Positions 12,501-24,508 of a stretch of 64,000 nt of DNA are shown here, in pieces; the stretch's first letter is position 1, and each line of letters begins with the position of its first letter. Position numbers and translations under genes: made by a program. The stretch comes from Aralia elata (lineage: Eukaryota; Streptophyta; Magnoliopsida; Apiales; Araliaceae): positions 17,545,506 through 17,609,505 of the forward strand of contig CM068379.1 of assembly GCA_034770075.1 (NCBI GenBank), read 5' to 3'. A model generated the notes under the pieces. The model did no database searches. It was not told the DNA's origin and saw nothing but the letters and a program-made list of their open reading frames with translations.

Positions 12501-14663
12501 AATGAGAATAACGAGCTGATCCCAACGCGAACCGTAACAGGGTGGAGAATTTGCATGGACTACCGCAAGCTTAACAAAGCTACAAGGAAGGACCATTTTC
12601 CACTTCCATTTATCGATCAGATGTTGGACCGACTAGCGGGTCATGAGTACTATTGCCTTCTGGATGGGTATTCAGGATACAATCAGATTACGATAACTCC
12701 AGAAGACCAGGAAAAGACTACGTTTACATGTCCATACGACACTTTTGCCTTTAGAAGAATGTCTTTCGGGTTGTGTAATGCTCCAGCCACTTTTCAGCGA
12801 TGTATGACAGCGATTTTTTCAGATATGGTCGAACAGAATGTTGAGGTATTTATGGATGACTTTTCGGTATTTGGTGATTCTTTCGATCTATGTCTTGAAA
12901 ATTTGGTAATGGTTTTAAAGAGATGTGTTGAAACAAATTTAGTATTAAATTGGGAGAAGTGCTATTTTATGGTACAAGAAGGAGTCATACTGGGACACAA
13001 AGTGTCGAAGAAAGGCATTGAGGTGGATAGGGCAAAGCTGGAAACTATTGAAAATTTACCTCCACCTACGTCAGTAAAAAGTGTCCGCAGTTTTCTTGGA
13101 CATGCAGGCTTCTACCGCAGATTCATCAAGGACTTCTCCAAGATAACTAAACCATTGTGCAGTTTATTGGAGAAGGAAGCACAATTTAATTTTGATGAGG
13201 CTTGCATGCAGGCATTTGAGCATTTGAAGAATAAGTTAACGTCAGCACCAATTATCACAGCACCAGATTGGGAGTTGTCGTTTGAGCTTATGTGTGATGC
13301 CAGTGATTACGCAGTAGGGGCTGTTTTGGGGCAAAGAAAGGAAAAGATGTTTCATGTGATATACTATGCCAACAAGACCCTTACAGATGCACAGTTAAAC
13401 TACACCACCACAGAGAAAGAGTTATTGGCAGTGGTGTACGCCTTTGATAAATTTAGGTCATATCTGATAGGCATAAAGGTGATAGTGTATACGGATCACT
13501 CGGCAATTCGACACCTAGTGGCGAAGAAGGATACAAAGCCTAGGTTGATCAGGTGGATATTGCTTTTGCAAGAATTTGATTTGGAGATCAAGGATAGGAA
13601 GGGTACCAAAAACCAAGTGGCAGACCACTTGTCTCGACTAGAGCAGCCAGAAAGGGAGGTAGACAGCAAAGTTGGAATTAATGAATCCTTTCCGGATGAG
13701 CAGTTATTTGTGGTGCAAGGGGAAGTGCCATGGTTCGCGGATTATGCAAATTACTTGGTGAGTAAGATGATACCTTCTGACTTGGTGGGACACCAAAAGA
13801 AAAAGTTCCTGCATGATGTTAAATGGTATATATGGGATGAGCCGTATTTGTTTAAACAGTGTGCGGATCAAATGATAAGAAGGTGTATCCCGTATAGTGA
13901 GACCGAAGGGATTTTACATGATTGCCATTCTTCTGTGTATGGAGGACATTATGGCGGAGAGAGAACAGCGGCTAGAGTACTTCAAGCAGGATTTTACTGG
14001 CCGACAATCTTTAAAGATGCATACAGTTTTGTTCAGCGGTGTGATAGATGTCAGAGAGTAGGTAATATTTCAAAGAGGAATGAAATGCCTTTGAATACAA
14101 TCCTTGAAGTAGAAGTTTTCGACGTTTGGGGGATTGATTTCATGGGCCCTTTTGTGTCTTCGTGCGGTAATCTCTACATCTTGTTAGTCGTTGACTATGT
14201 GTCTAAATGGGTAGAAGTGGCAGCACTCCCGACAAATGATGCCAAGGTAGTCCTAAAGTTTTTGCATCGAAGTATTTTCACTAGATTTGGGACGCCTAGG
14301 GCTATTATTAGCGAAGAAGGTAGTCATTTCTGCAACAGGCAGTTCACAGCGTTGCTGGCCAAGTATGGGGTAAATCATCGTATTGCTACAGCTTATCACC
14401 CCTAGACGAACGGACAGGCTGAAGTATCCAATCGAGTCAAAGGGTTTTACTTTTCAAAATCTAGACTCAAACTTTTTCCCGGGAAGCTGAAATCAAGATA
14501 GTCAGGACCATTCACAGTGAAGACGATTTTTCCACATGGCGCGATTGAAGTATACGACAAATTTCCGGATCAATCGTTCAAGGTGAATGGACAGAGGTTG
14601 AAGCATTACTTTGGGGATGAGGTGGACAGACAGAAAGTCACCTTAGTTCTTTCTACAACATGA
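9588..14663 (+). pseudogene. Athila gag-pol polyprotein, right arm, near-complete frame with stops
   Basis: One uninterrupted frame register of 1,692 codons runs from ATG at 9588 to TGA at 14661. It is broken by TAG 9627, TAA 10368, TAA 12027, TAG 14403 and a TAG near 14509. Domains in order: Retrotrans_gag (~9860-10260), CEIC-x3-H-x4-C knuckle (10519-10557), protease with CDLGAS (~11515), reverse transcriptase with FMDD (~12850), RNase H (LMCDASDYAVGAVLG, ~13290), H2C2 zinc finger (~13920-14060), integrase core (WGIDFMGPF ~14140), and a C-terminal FPGKL...SGPF tail (~14470). Two integrase lesions stand out: the second catalytic Asp reads Glu in ISEEG, and about 150 residues expected between SNRVK and LKLFPGKL are missing in frame. 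Most stops are C-to-T changes. The element cannot move by itself. Confidence 0.92.
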
Positions 14664-15255
14664 TCTTCAGAGAAAGTCAAGCTAATTGACTATAACTTAG
14701 CGCTACCTGGGAGGCAAACCAGCGGTTTAATTTTGTGTTTTTTTTCCTTTGTTTAGTTAATTGATTATATTTTTTTTTAGGACTAACTTGGGTGTTTGGG
14801 TATTTTGTAGCATGTAGAAGCTTGAATTGGACAACATTTGCTTACGTATGGGAAGAAGGTAGTCATCAAGCACAAATCCAGCGCCCCCGCGCCAAAAGCA
14901 GAACGGTCTAAAAGGTTATAGCGCCCCGGCTCTATAATACTAAGAAGAATAGCGCCCCGGCGCTAAGGCTCCATCACTAGTACTGTTTATGGCGCCCCGG
15001 CGCTATAAAACAAAGGGTATGGCGCCCCGACTCTATAATCGGCATTTAGAAAAAACAAATAGGGCTTCCAGCCCTAAACAGGTACCACAATAGCAGCCTT
15101 TGTTCTTGTTTCTTCCCTTTTTCTTCCATATATCTCAATTTCTCCTAAGAATTTTGTTCCCAAGTAGTACTTGCACACAAGCAATTTTGCTAGCACAGAT
15201 TTAGGGTCTGTATTAAGCACTCTCTCCCTACTTTTTCTCTCTTTCAACGGTAACT
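14664..15255 (+). other. Untranslated spacer between gag-pol and ORF2
   Basis: There is no reading frame of note. It has a T-rich stretch at 14735-14780, the GC/TATA cluster described separately, and a pyrimidine-rich run before the ORF2 start (15105-15245). Reverse-strand frames here are shadows. Confidence 0.6.
14881..15042 (+). promoter_or_regulatory. Cluster of GCGCCCCGGCGC palindromes each followed by a TATA-like motif
   Basis: GC palindrome cores occur at 14881, 14921, 14952, 14992 and 15022. Several run straight into TATA-like sequence (CTATAATAC at 14932, CTATAAAAC at 15003, CTATAATC at 15032). The same module appears in the LTR around its TATA box (8318-8370). The cluster lies 210-375 bp upstream of the ORF2 ATG. 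An internal promoter is an inference, not something the sequence proves. Confidence 0.45.
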
Positions 15256-16197
15256 ATGGCATCTAAAAGACAACGTGGGGAAGGATCTACTTCTACTCCA
15301 ACTAAGACCTTTGACAAGAAGCGATTTGCTAGTGCAGAAGCGCAAGATAGATATCTTAAATTCGCACAGCGGTCATTAGTTCCAGAACGGGGGTTGCAAC
15401 CAACTACACAAGATGGCGAGATGGTTTTAATGATTGCTGAGCGTCGATGGGGTTCGTTCACGGCACAACCGGATCCAGCAGTTATAGCCGTGGTAAAGGA
15501 ATTTTATGCGCATGTTAAGGACCGTGACGGGTTTACGGTGCGAGTGCGAGGAAAGACTGTGAATTTTGATTGCTCAGAGATTAATCACATCTATGACTTG
15601 GCAGATTCGGGTTCTCATAATGAGTACACAGCTTTTGTGCGTAATGGACCTGACTACGATTAGATAATTCAAGAATTGTGTCAACCGGGTACAACATGGA
15701 AAGCTCGTGGGCGCGGTAACATGAACTTTCCGCAATCCAGGCTCAGTCAGTATGGAAAGGCATGGTATGCTTTCTTGTGTGCTAAACTAATGTCGTCTAC
15801 TCATGTGAGCGATGTGACAAAGGAAAGAGCCGTGCTTTTGTATTGTTTGGTGACTAGGAAGACCATGAACGTTGGCCTTATTATTAGGAACTCCATTATC
15901 CATGCTGCAGAGGGAGGTACCACTGGTGGGTTACCACACCCCTCTCTTATTTGTGCTCTCTGTGCACGGGCGGGGGTCAAATGGAAGGATGATGAGATGA
16001 TGCAGCCGCCTATGCTTGTTCTGGACCACAAGATGATTATACGCTATACTATTAAATGGACAGGAGGTCAAAGTCATCCGCGTGGGTTAGGATTTATAGT
16101 TTCACAGCCAGATCCTGCAGCTCAGCCAGCACCTAACCCTGCATCATCTAGTTCTTATACTGCACCGCCTCGTTTTGAAGTCCCGTTTGAGGTCTAA
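15256..16197 (+). pseudogene. Athila ORF2, Transposase_32-type (env-position) protein, one internal stop
   Basis: ATG at 15256 opens a frame of 314 codons broken only by TAG at 15661-15663. Both halves (15256-15663 and 15664-16197) are in the same register. The N-terminal half contains PDPAVIAVVKEFYAHVKDR, VRGKTVNFDCSEIN and related motifs that I recognise from the putative plant transposon protein family (Pfam Transposase_32, PF20167), common in the 3' ORF of Athila elements where an envelope-like gene is placed. The C-terminus is Pro/Ala/Ser-rich. I see no clear signal peptide or membrane segment, so an envelope role is not supported here. Its function in the family is unknown. It follows gag-pol by ~590 bp and is preceded by the GC/TATA cluster. 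Confidence 0.75.
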
Positions 16198-17427
16198 CGT
16201 GAAATTGATCAGTTCCCATCTGCACCTGTTTTACCTGTGTTCCCTCCGTCTGATTTGGAGCTCAGTGATGATGAGGACCAGAATGATGAGGAGGTTCCTC
16301 CTGCAGAGTAGTTTGTTCAGGGAAGTCCCCCATTCTTCGTTTTTTTTTATGTTTTTTCAATGAGGGCATTGCTGTACTTAAGTTTGGGGGTTGTTTTCTG
16401 TTGTTTTGTGTTTGAGTTGTTGATAGTTAATGCATATAGAGTAGGTGCACGTTGTTATTGATGCATTCATTTATGTTTAGTTATATTTATGTTTGCATGA
16501 CATTGATAGATTAGGATTGCATTTTAGGTTGTGTTTTGCATTTAGCTGCATGAATCGAGCGATATATGATGTGTAGTCCTTTAATTTTGGGCCAATGATG
16601 AGAATTGATTGATAATTTGAGATTCACTTAGAGTTGAAAGCTGATGGAAGTGATGATGTAACCAGTGAGTTAATTTGGCTAGTTTAATACTCATGTTAGC
16701 AATCTTAAAAATTGATGTATTGGTTAATCTAATTTAAATCCTTACATACTCTATTTCTGGTAAGAACTTTGGGAATAATGTGATGAAATCGGTGAATCTT
16801 CTTTGAAGGCTAATGTAAGCAAGGACCTAAGTTTGGGGGAGTCCAAGAAAAAAAATGGAAAATTTTGAACTTTTCCCGATTAAAGAATGGAACATGTGGT
16901 GGAATGAGATGGAGCGTAAAACGCACTCATTCTTAAACACGTGTAACGAGATGGAGCGTAAAACGCACTCGTTCAAAAGAAAGTGAGACGGAGCATAAAA
17001 TGCACTCACTAAAAAGTTGAAAGTTGGGGAAGGGTTGAAAAAAAAAACGATTTAAATGTGGTAATTAAACCTTGGTGACGATCCTGTGCGTAGTAATTGC
17101 TTACAGTAGGTAGATTGGTCGTGTTCACTGGTAGAGTTAAGTAAAACTGGAGTTCTTTCTAAGAAATTGATTAAGTTTGTGATTTGAGTTAAGATTGACT
17201 GAAGCTGTTGGTTCGCGCATAGCATGGGTGTTGACAAGTGAGATTTGGCTAACTGGTTTGTGTCGGAACTCTTGCATTAGTTGAATACTTTATTTGAATA
17301 GTGGTATTATCTTTGAGGCCAAAGTTGAGTATTGCATTATTTGTTGCTTGATTAGGATTCATATAGTTAGGGTGATTTGCATATTGCATTGCTTGGGGAC
17401 AAGCAATCGGTTAAGTTTGGGGGTATT
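16198..17427 (+). other. Athila 3' untranslated region and polypurine tract
   Basis: About 1.2 kb without a convincing gene. It includes two near-identical GATGGAGCGTAAAACGCACT units (about 16909 and 16951) and a third variant (about 16989), separated by ~40 bp. It ends in AAGTTTGGGGG (17413-17423), the likely polypurine primer, just before the LTR start at 17428. The same GTTTGGGGG string recurs at about 16382 and 16829, so there may be more than one plus-strand priming site. Confidence 0.6.
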
Positions 17428-17849
17428 TGATGAGTAGGTTTTATACCTACGAATTTAGTGCTTTTGAGCTTAATTTGTTGTTATCTTTGAGTATTTTTAT
17501 TATCATTTTATTCGTTTTTGTGTTTATGTTGTGCAGGAGGGAATTGGAAGGGTAACAAGGTCAATTCAGGTGTTTGGGAACTAAACTTGAAGCTAGGGGC
17601 GTTTTGTTGCCTCTTTTTAAGTCTTAAATAAAAGAGCTCTAACTCACGCAAGTATACGTGGTCATATCACAGAAAAGCCCCTAGCTTCAAGTTTAGTTCC
17701 CAAACACCTGAATTGACCTTGTTACCCTTCCAATTCCCTCCTGCACAACATAAACACAAAAACGAATAAAATGATAATAAACATACTCAAAGATAACAAC
17801 AAATTAAGCTCAAAAGCACTAAATTCGTAGGTATAAAACCTACTCATCA
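17428..17849. repeat. Terminal hairpin of two opposed LTR U3 ends at the Athila right border
   Basis: 17428-17606 is the start of the LTR in plus orientation (TGATGAGTAGG...). At 17605 it switches, via TGTTG, into ~60 bp of inverted LTR end (17605-17664), then about ten bases of unassigned sequence, then the inverted LTR start (17675-17849) ending CCTACTCATCA. A normal 3' LTR of ~1.3 kb is therefore replaced by a 422-bp structure with ~175-bp inverted arms, and the chromosomal junction is formed by a U3 terminus rather than U5. Confidence 0.85.
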
Positions 17850-19974
17850 TCTGTGAAGCCACTCTATAATCAGTAGGTCACTCTACGATCAGTGGAGTAA
17901 TTCCACGATCCATGGTCACTCTACGGTCAATAAGTAAGACTCCACAATTTACTAGGGTGACTCTGAAATCATGTCAAGCCACTCTACCAAAACATGGAAA
18001 TGTTTCATGGTATGTGGGTTACTCTACGACCGGTGTAGGTGCTTTATAATCCGTAAGAGTCGTTCTACGATCATCTCTGGCACCTTACGATTGACTCTTC
18101 AATTGCAGAAGTTACTTTACGACCAACGAATGGACTCTATGATCGGAGTGAAGTCACTCTACTATCGTAGGGTTCACTCTACGATTTCATTCTCTGACTT
18201 GGCCAGTTCACTCTACGATGACTGGTTCATTCTGCGATTAATGAGTGAGCTCTACGATCGGAGAGAAATCACCCTACGATCTACGATCGTAGAGTTCACT
18301 CTACGATGACTGAGACTAAGGCATGCATTAAAGTTTCATTTTTAAAGGAAGTCTTTGACTATCTGATCTAAGGTCATACTCATTTCTTTTGAGTAGACTT
18401 AGAAACTTGATCTGACCTAGAACACTAGATCCCTGGTTCAATGGGTTAAAACTACAAAAGAGTTCGCCAGTCTATGGAAGTTTAAAGTCTGATATAGAGA
18501 CCAACTTTGGTCTGTCACTCTACAGTTTTTGAAACTTGGTTTCATTTACACTTTTCAGAACTCAACGAGACTCAACTTAACACATTGGTAATGTCATCAT
18601 CGATAGCAGTTTACCGATAGTTTGGACTGTTTTGGTGTGAAAGTCACCATTCATGATAAAGTCGACAGTGTTCCATTGTCTTACTAAGACCTGTTCATTT
18701 GTTTGACAGCCAACACTTATGGTCTGCATAAACCCTGAATACAGAACATTATGTTCATGTACCACCTTCATTCTGACTGTAAGGCTTTCACAACCTAGAG
18801 TTTCTAAGTGGTTCTTTTCATTCCATTTTAAGTGGTCATACCCCTTAACACATTTCAGTACATGTCTTATACTAGTCGTTAAACAAACTCTTTCTATATT
18901 TAACATGCATCATTATACAATAACTGACTTTAGATTAAAAGTCTCAAGTTTAAGGGATTATACCTTCTTGAAGCAAAGAACTCAACAGTTGTTCCCTTCT
19001 TCTTCCTTCCTAGACTCCTCTGGTTTACCGAACTGTAGTGACCCTCTTGGTTCTCCCTCTCTCTCTGACTTTCTACTTCTCTTATACTGACACTCAGCAG
19101 ATGGAACAACTTGAAACATGAATTAAGGGCTTCTATTTATAGGAAAACTTCTCTACGTATTTTATCCACATACGTATACAAGTACGCGTATTTAGTCCAG
19201 CACAAACTGGTTTTATCCAGCACGAGTTGAGTTTGTCTAGCGGTTAAGGAAAGATTAGGTGAAAAGCCTTCACCTAACCACCTTTTAGCCATGTTGCAGG
19301 TTATCATTCTTACTTGTTTGGGTCTAAGCAACATAAGGATTAGGCCATTGGCCTAGTTCGACTGAGAGTACTACCAGTACTGTTATTATTATAATAGTCA
19401 TTAGTATTATTACCATGTGTCTGAAAATGGTCCTTCCATTCGGGTCAACTGGTTGGGCTTCCTATTTTAAATTCCAGTGGACTTAATAACAATATAAGAC
19501 TGCCTAATATTATTGGGTCTGCCCATTGCCATTTGCACAAACAGCTTGTTCACAACATAATTGATTAGGCTAAGTTTAATTATTCTACCAGGCCCAACTC
19601 CTAATAGCAGTACATTACTTACACAGTCAGGTTGTTTAACCTTCACACCAATAAGCTCAGCCAAACAAAATCTACATTTAATCCTCAATCATTAAGTATA
19701 CACGGTTAGCTCAATGTCCCCAACCTGATATCAATTATCATCACCATTCTTTATATCTCTTTTAAACACTTGATTATGCCACACAAGGCCTATTCCTTCA
19801 AGCTTAGTTAATTCATAACTTAAGCTTATCACACATTATAGTTTCACTGTAATTCATACGTGATGATATTTCGTTAACGATTTCATAACCACACATCACA
19901 CCTAAATACACATAATCATTATAAAATAATTCCCATTTTATTGATAAAAATTCTGAAAAAGCTTGGATGTTACA
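17850..19974 (-). repeat. Tekay 3' LTR, truncated by the Athila insertion
   Basis: Collinear with 27462-29586 at a constant offset of 9612, with scattered substitutions. It starts in element sense at TGTAACATCC (19974). It contains a TATA box (TATAAATAG on the minus strand, 19133-19141) and the CTCTACGAT array (17860-18312). Short frames such as 18577-18906 and 19467-19688 occur in both LTRs but differ by stops and substitutions and look non-coding. Confidence 0.9.
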
Positions 19975-19987
19975 TCCTCCCCCCTTA
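19975..19987 (-). other. Polypurine tract of the Tekay element
   Basis: The minus strand reads AAGGGGGGAGGA immediately before the 3' LTR start at 19974. This is the expected plus-strand primer and confirms the element's orientation. Confidence 0.85.
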
Positions 19988-20042
19988 TAAAGATTCCGTC
20001 CACGGAATCAGCATAAGTTTAAGTGAAGAGATGGGGATAATC

Positions 20043-23000
20043 TCATTTCATTCTATCCTCTAGTTCCCACGTAGCCTCCTCGGCATTGTGGTTCTGCCAT
20101 ACTACCTTTACCGAAGGTATCACCTTATTTCTTAACACTTGTTCCTTCCTATCAATTATCCGTACATGGATTTCCTCATAATTCAGATCCCTCTCAATTT
20201 GAATAGGCTCATAGGATATTACATGCTTGTAATCGGCTTGTATGGTCGTAATACCGACACGTGAAACACATTGTGAATATGTTCCAGTTTTGGAGGCAAA
20301 GCTATCTCATACGCCACTTCGCCTATCTTTCTTAAGATTTCAAATGGCCCTATGAACCTTGGGCTTAATTTACCCTTCTTTCTGAACCTTATCTTCCCTT
20401 TCTAGGGAGATACCTTCAAAACATGAAACTGCCAATTGCGAATTCTCTGGCTTGACGATGTAAGTCAGCATACTTCTTCTGCCGATCTTGAGCTGCTACA
20501 AGTCTGGCTCTTATTACTGTGATGATCTCTGCCGTCTGTTGAACCAATTCGGACCCAAAAATTGTCTTTCCCCTACTTCGTCCCTACACAAAGGTGTTCT
20601 GCATTTTCTTCCGTAAAGAGCTTCGTACGGTGGCATACCGATACTTGCGTGATAACTATTATTATACGAGAATTCTACCAAAGGTAGATGGTCATCCCAG
20701 TTACCTTTAAAGTCCATCACACACGCTCGAAGCATATCTTCTAGTGTCTGAATTTTGACCATCAGTATGAGGATGATATGCAGTGCTCAACCTCAGTTGC
20801 GTCCCTATTTGTTCTTGTAGACTTTTCCAGAAATTTGACGTAAAGCACGGATCCCTGTCTGATACGATCGATACCGGCACTCCATGTCGCGATACGATTT
20901 CCCCCCACATATAATTTAGCTAACTGATCTAAGCTAAATCTCACCTTTATTGGCAAAAAGTGCGCAGATTTCGTTAATCTATCTACGATTACCCATATCG
21001 CATCGTAGCCTTTCTGAGTGACGGGAAGTCCCACTACGAAGTACATCGTAATGTATTCCCATTTCCATTCCAGTATTTCTAAGGGTTGAAGTAACCTGTT
21101 TGGTCTCTGATGCTCGGCTTTTACCCTTTGATAGGTCAAACATCTGCTGATGTACTCTGCGACTTCGCGCTTCAGGTTAGGCCACTAAAAATTTCGGCGA
21201 AGATCTCCTGGGTGAATAAAATACGTCGTATGATGCGCTCCTTTAAGAATTTCTTCTCTAAATTCGGGTACTGTTGGCACCCATATTCGGTCTTCAAATC
21301 TCAACATTCCGTCTTTATCTATCCTGAACTTCTCTTCCCCACTCTCCGTTATCTTTTTCTTTATCCGGTCACACTCTTCATCCTTCTCTTGCGCCTCTTT
21401 CACTCAGTCCAATATTGTTGGATGAGCTTCCATGGTGTATAATTTCTTCCCTAACTCTCTCGGACCTCTCACTTCAATTTCTAATCTTGTCATCTCCCTT
21501 ATTAACTCCTCCTGAGTTGTCATCATCATTAGCTTCTCCCTGCTTTTCTAACTTAACGCGTCAGCTACCACATTCGCTTTACCTGGATGATAAAGGATTT
21601 CACAATCGTAATCCTTGATCAGTTCCAACCATCTCCTTTGATGCATATTCAACTCCTTCTGTGAAAATATATTTCAGACTTTTATGGTCCATATATATCT
21701 CACACTTTTCTCCGTAAAGATAATGTCTCCAGATCTTTAAGGCAAACACCACTGCTGCTAGTTCTAAATCGTGGGTGGGATATCTACTTTCATATTCCTT
21801 CAACTGTCATGAAGCGTACGCAATGACCTTGCCGTTTGCATCAGTACACAACCAAGTCCTTTATGCGACACATCATTATACATTACAAAACCTCCTATGT
21901 CATCTGGTAGGGACAACACAGGTGACTCACTTAACCTTTTCTTCAACTCCCGAAAACTCTCCTCACATTTCTCTGTCCACATGAATTTTACCGCCTTCCT
22001 GGTTAGGTTGGTTAACGGGTTGCTATCCTAAAAAAATCCTTGATGAATCGATGATAATACCCGGCTAGCCCTAAGACAATTCGTACTTCCGTTGGCATCT
22101 TCGGTCGTTCCTAGCCGATCACCGCTTCCACCTTCGCAGGATCCACAGATATCCCATCCTTGTCGATCACATGACTTAGAAATTGTACTCTTTCTAACCA
22201 GAACTCACATTTAGAGAATTTGGCGTACAACTTCTCCTTTCTTAAGGTTTTTAATACTACCTTAAAGTGTTTGACGTGCTCTGCATCGGTCTTCGAGTAG
22301 ATCAGGAAACTACCACGAGCTTATCTAAAAATGGCTTGAAAACTCTGTTCATCAAGTCCATGAATGTTGCTGGGGCATTAGTCAAGCCGAACGACATTAC
22401 CAGAAATTCGTAATGTCAATATCGAGTTCTGAAAGCCATCTTTAGTACATCTTCCTCTCGTACTTTCAACTGATGATATTCCGTTCTCAGATCTATCTTT
22501 GAAAAACACTTGGCTCCCTTCAATTGATCGAAAAGATCATCAATTCTAGGTAAAGGATACCTATTCTTGATCGTTACTTTGTTCAACTCCCGGTAGTCAA
22601 TACAAAGTCACATGGATCCATCCCTCTTCTTAACAAATAAGACTGGTGCCCCCCACAGAGACACACTCGGTCGAATGTACCCTTTATCTAGTAATTCTTG
22701 TAACTGTACCATCAATTCTTTCAGTTCCACGGGTGCCATTCAATATGGAGCCTTTAAAATCGGTGCCGTTTCTGGTGCTAATTCTATCGCAAATTCGATC
22801 TCCCTATCTGGTGGAAGACCGGGCAAGTCGTTTGGAAACACGTCCGAAAACTCTTTTACTACCAGCACACTATTTAATTCCGCTCCCACTTTATGAGTAT
22901 CTACAATATGGGCTACATAGCCTACACATCCTTTCCTTAATAATTTCTTGGCCTGCATTATCGTCAGACAACATGTTTGTCTAGGCGATATGCTACCATA

Positions 23001-24508
23001 AAACACTACCTTAGATCAATTTGGGATCTGAAGGTCCACTCTTTTCTTCTGGCAGTTAATTACTGCACCATTGTTATATAACCAGTCCATTCCTAAGATC
23101 GCGTCAAATTCTCCCAATCTTATTGGGATCAAATCTACCTTCAACTTATGTCCCCTAATTTCTGCACAACAATTCTTATGTATGAAATCTACAGGAATCA
23201 CCTCGCTATTTGCCACCTTTATATTTAATGCATACTCTAATCGTTCTTGGGGTAAGTTCAATCTTTTAACAAATTCTTCGGACACAAGAACATGTAGCTC
23301 TCGAATCAAATAACACGTACGCATTTATATCATTAATCGGGATAATACCTGATACCACGTCTTTTGAGGCTACCGCACTCTGAACAGTCATGTTAAACGT
23401 CTTTGCAGTCGGTCGGTTGGGTTGGGTTGGTCCACCAATCATTAGTTTACTGTTGCCTGCCTTGTTGCCGCTTCCACCGCTTGTTCCCTTCTTTGGGCAG
23501 TCCTTGACCTGATGCTCCATTGATCCACAAGCGAAAAATTCTCTTATCTTCTTTGGTCTTGGACAATTTGGGGAAATATGCCCATCCTGTCCGTAGATGT
23601 AGCAAACACTCTTGCCTTTCCAGCATTCCCCTGGGTGGTTCTTCCCGCATTTACCACACTCTTCCCCTCTCTTTTTGAATCCTTCCTGCTTACTTCCTAA
23701 TTGATTGTGATTGTTGCTAACACTGTTATCCCACTTTCTCTTATTCATGTTACTTCCTCCACTACTTCCCCCCATATTATCTCCTCCAAACTTCTTGTTC
23801 TTCTTCTCTTTATGGTATTGGTTTAGAGCCTCACTTCCTCCCTTTGCAATAATAGCCTTCTCCAATAATGTATTGAAGGCATCGATTTGAAAGACCGATA
23901 CTTTACTATACAACCATGGTTTCAACCTTTGCTCGAAACGACACACTTTCTGTTCCTCTGTATCCACTTGATGTGGAGCGAATCGCGCGAGTTCGTTAAA
24001 TCTTGCCACATATTGAGCGACTGTCATATCTCCCTACTTTAGCTCTAAAAAACTTTACTTCCATTCTATTTTGCATGCTCTTCGGGAAATAATTCTTGAA
24101 GAACAGCCCTTTAAATCTTTCCCATGATATGACTCCTTCCCCATTACGTTGTTGATTCGCCTCCCACCAATAATTAGCTTCGCCCTTCATTAAGTATATG
24201 GCGAAAGCTGTCTTCTGATCCTTTCCTACCCTTACGATAACGAACGCCTTCTCTATTTCTTTGACCCAAAACTGGGCTTCGACATGATCGGTCGTGCCCC
24301 TAAATTCTAGGGATCCTACGCTCTTGAAGTCCTTAAAACTTGTTATGGGAATCGTTGAGGGATTCAGACCTACTAGCCCGGTATTTCTACCTTGGAATGC
24401 CCCTTCTAGCAAATCTACTAACCTCTGCATAGGGTCTATCTGTCCCCTCTCGTTATTCATCGACTCCTCTTGAGTGGGTTAAGCTTGTTGTTTACATTGG
24501 GGCGACAT
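20043..24508 (-). pseudogene. Tekay gag-pol polyprotein, multiply frameshifted, with C-terminal chromodomain
   Basis: The frame begins at ATG 24506-24508, with an in-frame TAA before the next Met at 24460. Gag core (FRGTTDHVEAQFWVKEIEK region) 24460-23996, frameshift near 24020, then a Cys/His region (23650-23520). Both zinc knuckles have lost a Cys (CYIYGQDGH and FACGSMEH). The protease is frameshifted at LFDSRAT (~23290) and continues 23324-23016. Reverse transcriptase (23006 to ~22000) has several shifts. RNase H is at 21982-21600, the integrase H2C2 and core at 21403-20514, and a chromodomain-like tail ending EEATWELEDR precedes TGA at 20043-20045. In chromoviruses the chromodomain guides integration into particular chromatin. 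The gene is dead. Confidence 0.88.

Larger units (their letters stand above)
1..17849. mobile_element. Rearranged Athila (Ty3/gypsy) element forming a giant inverted repeat
   Basis: Two copies of one Athila-type retrotransposon lie head to head. Positions 1-6808 match the reverse complement of 7594-14395, with paired coordinates summing to 14396-14404 along the arms, so there are only a few small indels. The 785-bp spacer (6809-7593) is the inverted 3' untranslated region. Assignment to Athila rests on the tRNA-Asp primer site, the single gag-pol frame, DLGAS protease and FMDD reverse transcriptase motifs, an LTR starting TGATGAG, and a second ORF of the Transposase_32 type. The left copy runs off the window. 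The right end sits inside the left LTR of the Tekay element at 17849/17850. Both copies are dead. Confidence 0.88.

Noticed and set aside
15256..16197. Calling Athila ORF2 a true envelope glycoprotein
   Set aside because: No signal peptide, transmembrane helix or cleavage site is visible; similarity is to the Transposase_32 family.
18577..19090. Frames of 109 and 123 aa repeated at 28189-28726
   Set aside because: Conserved only because both LTRs of one element carry them; the two strands overlap and differences are not silent.
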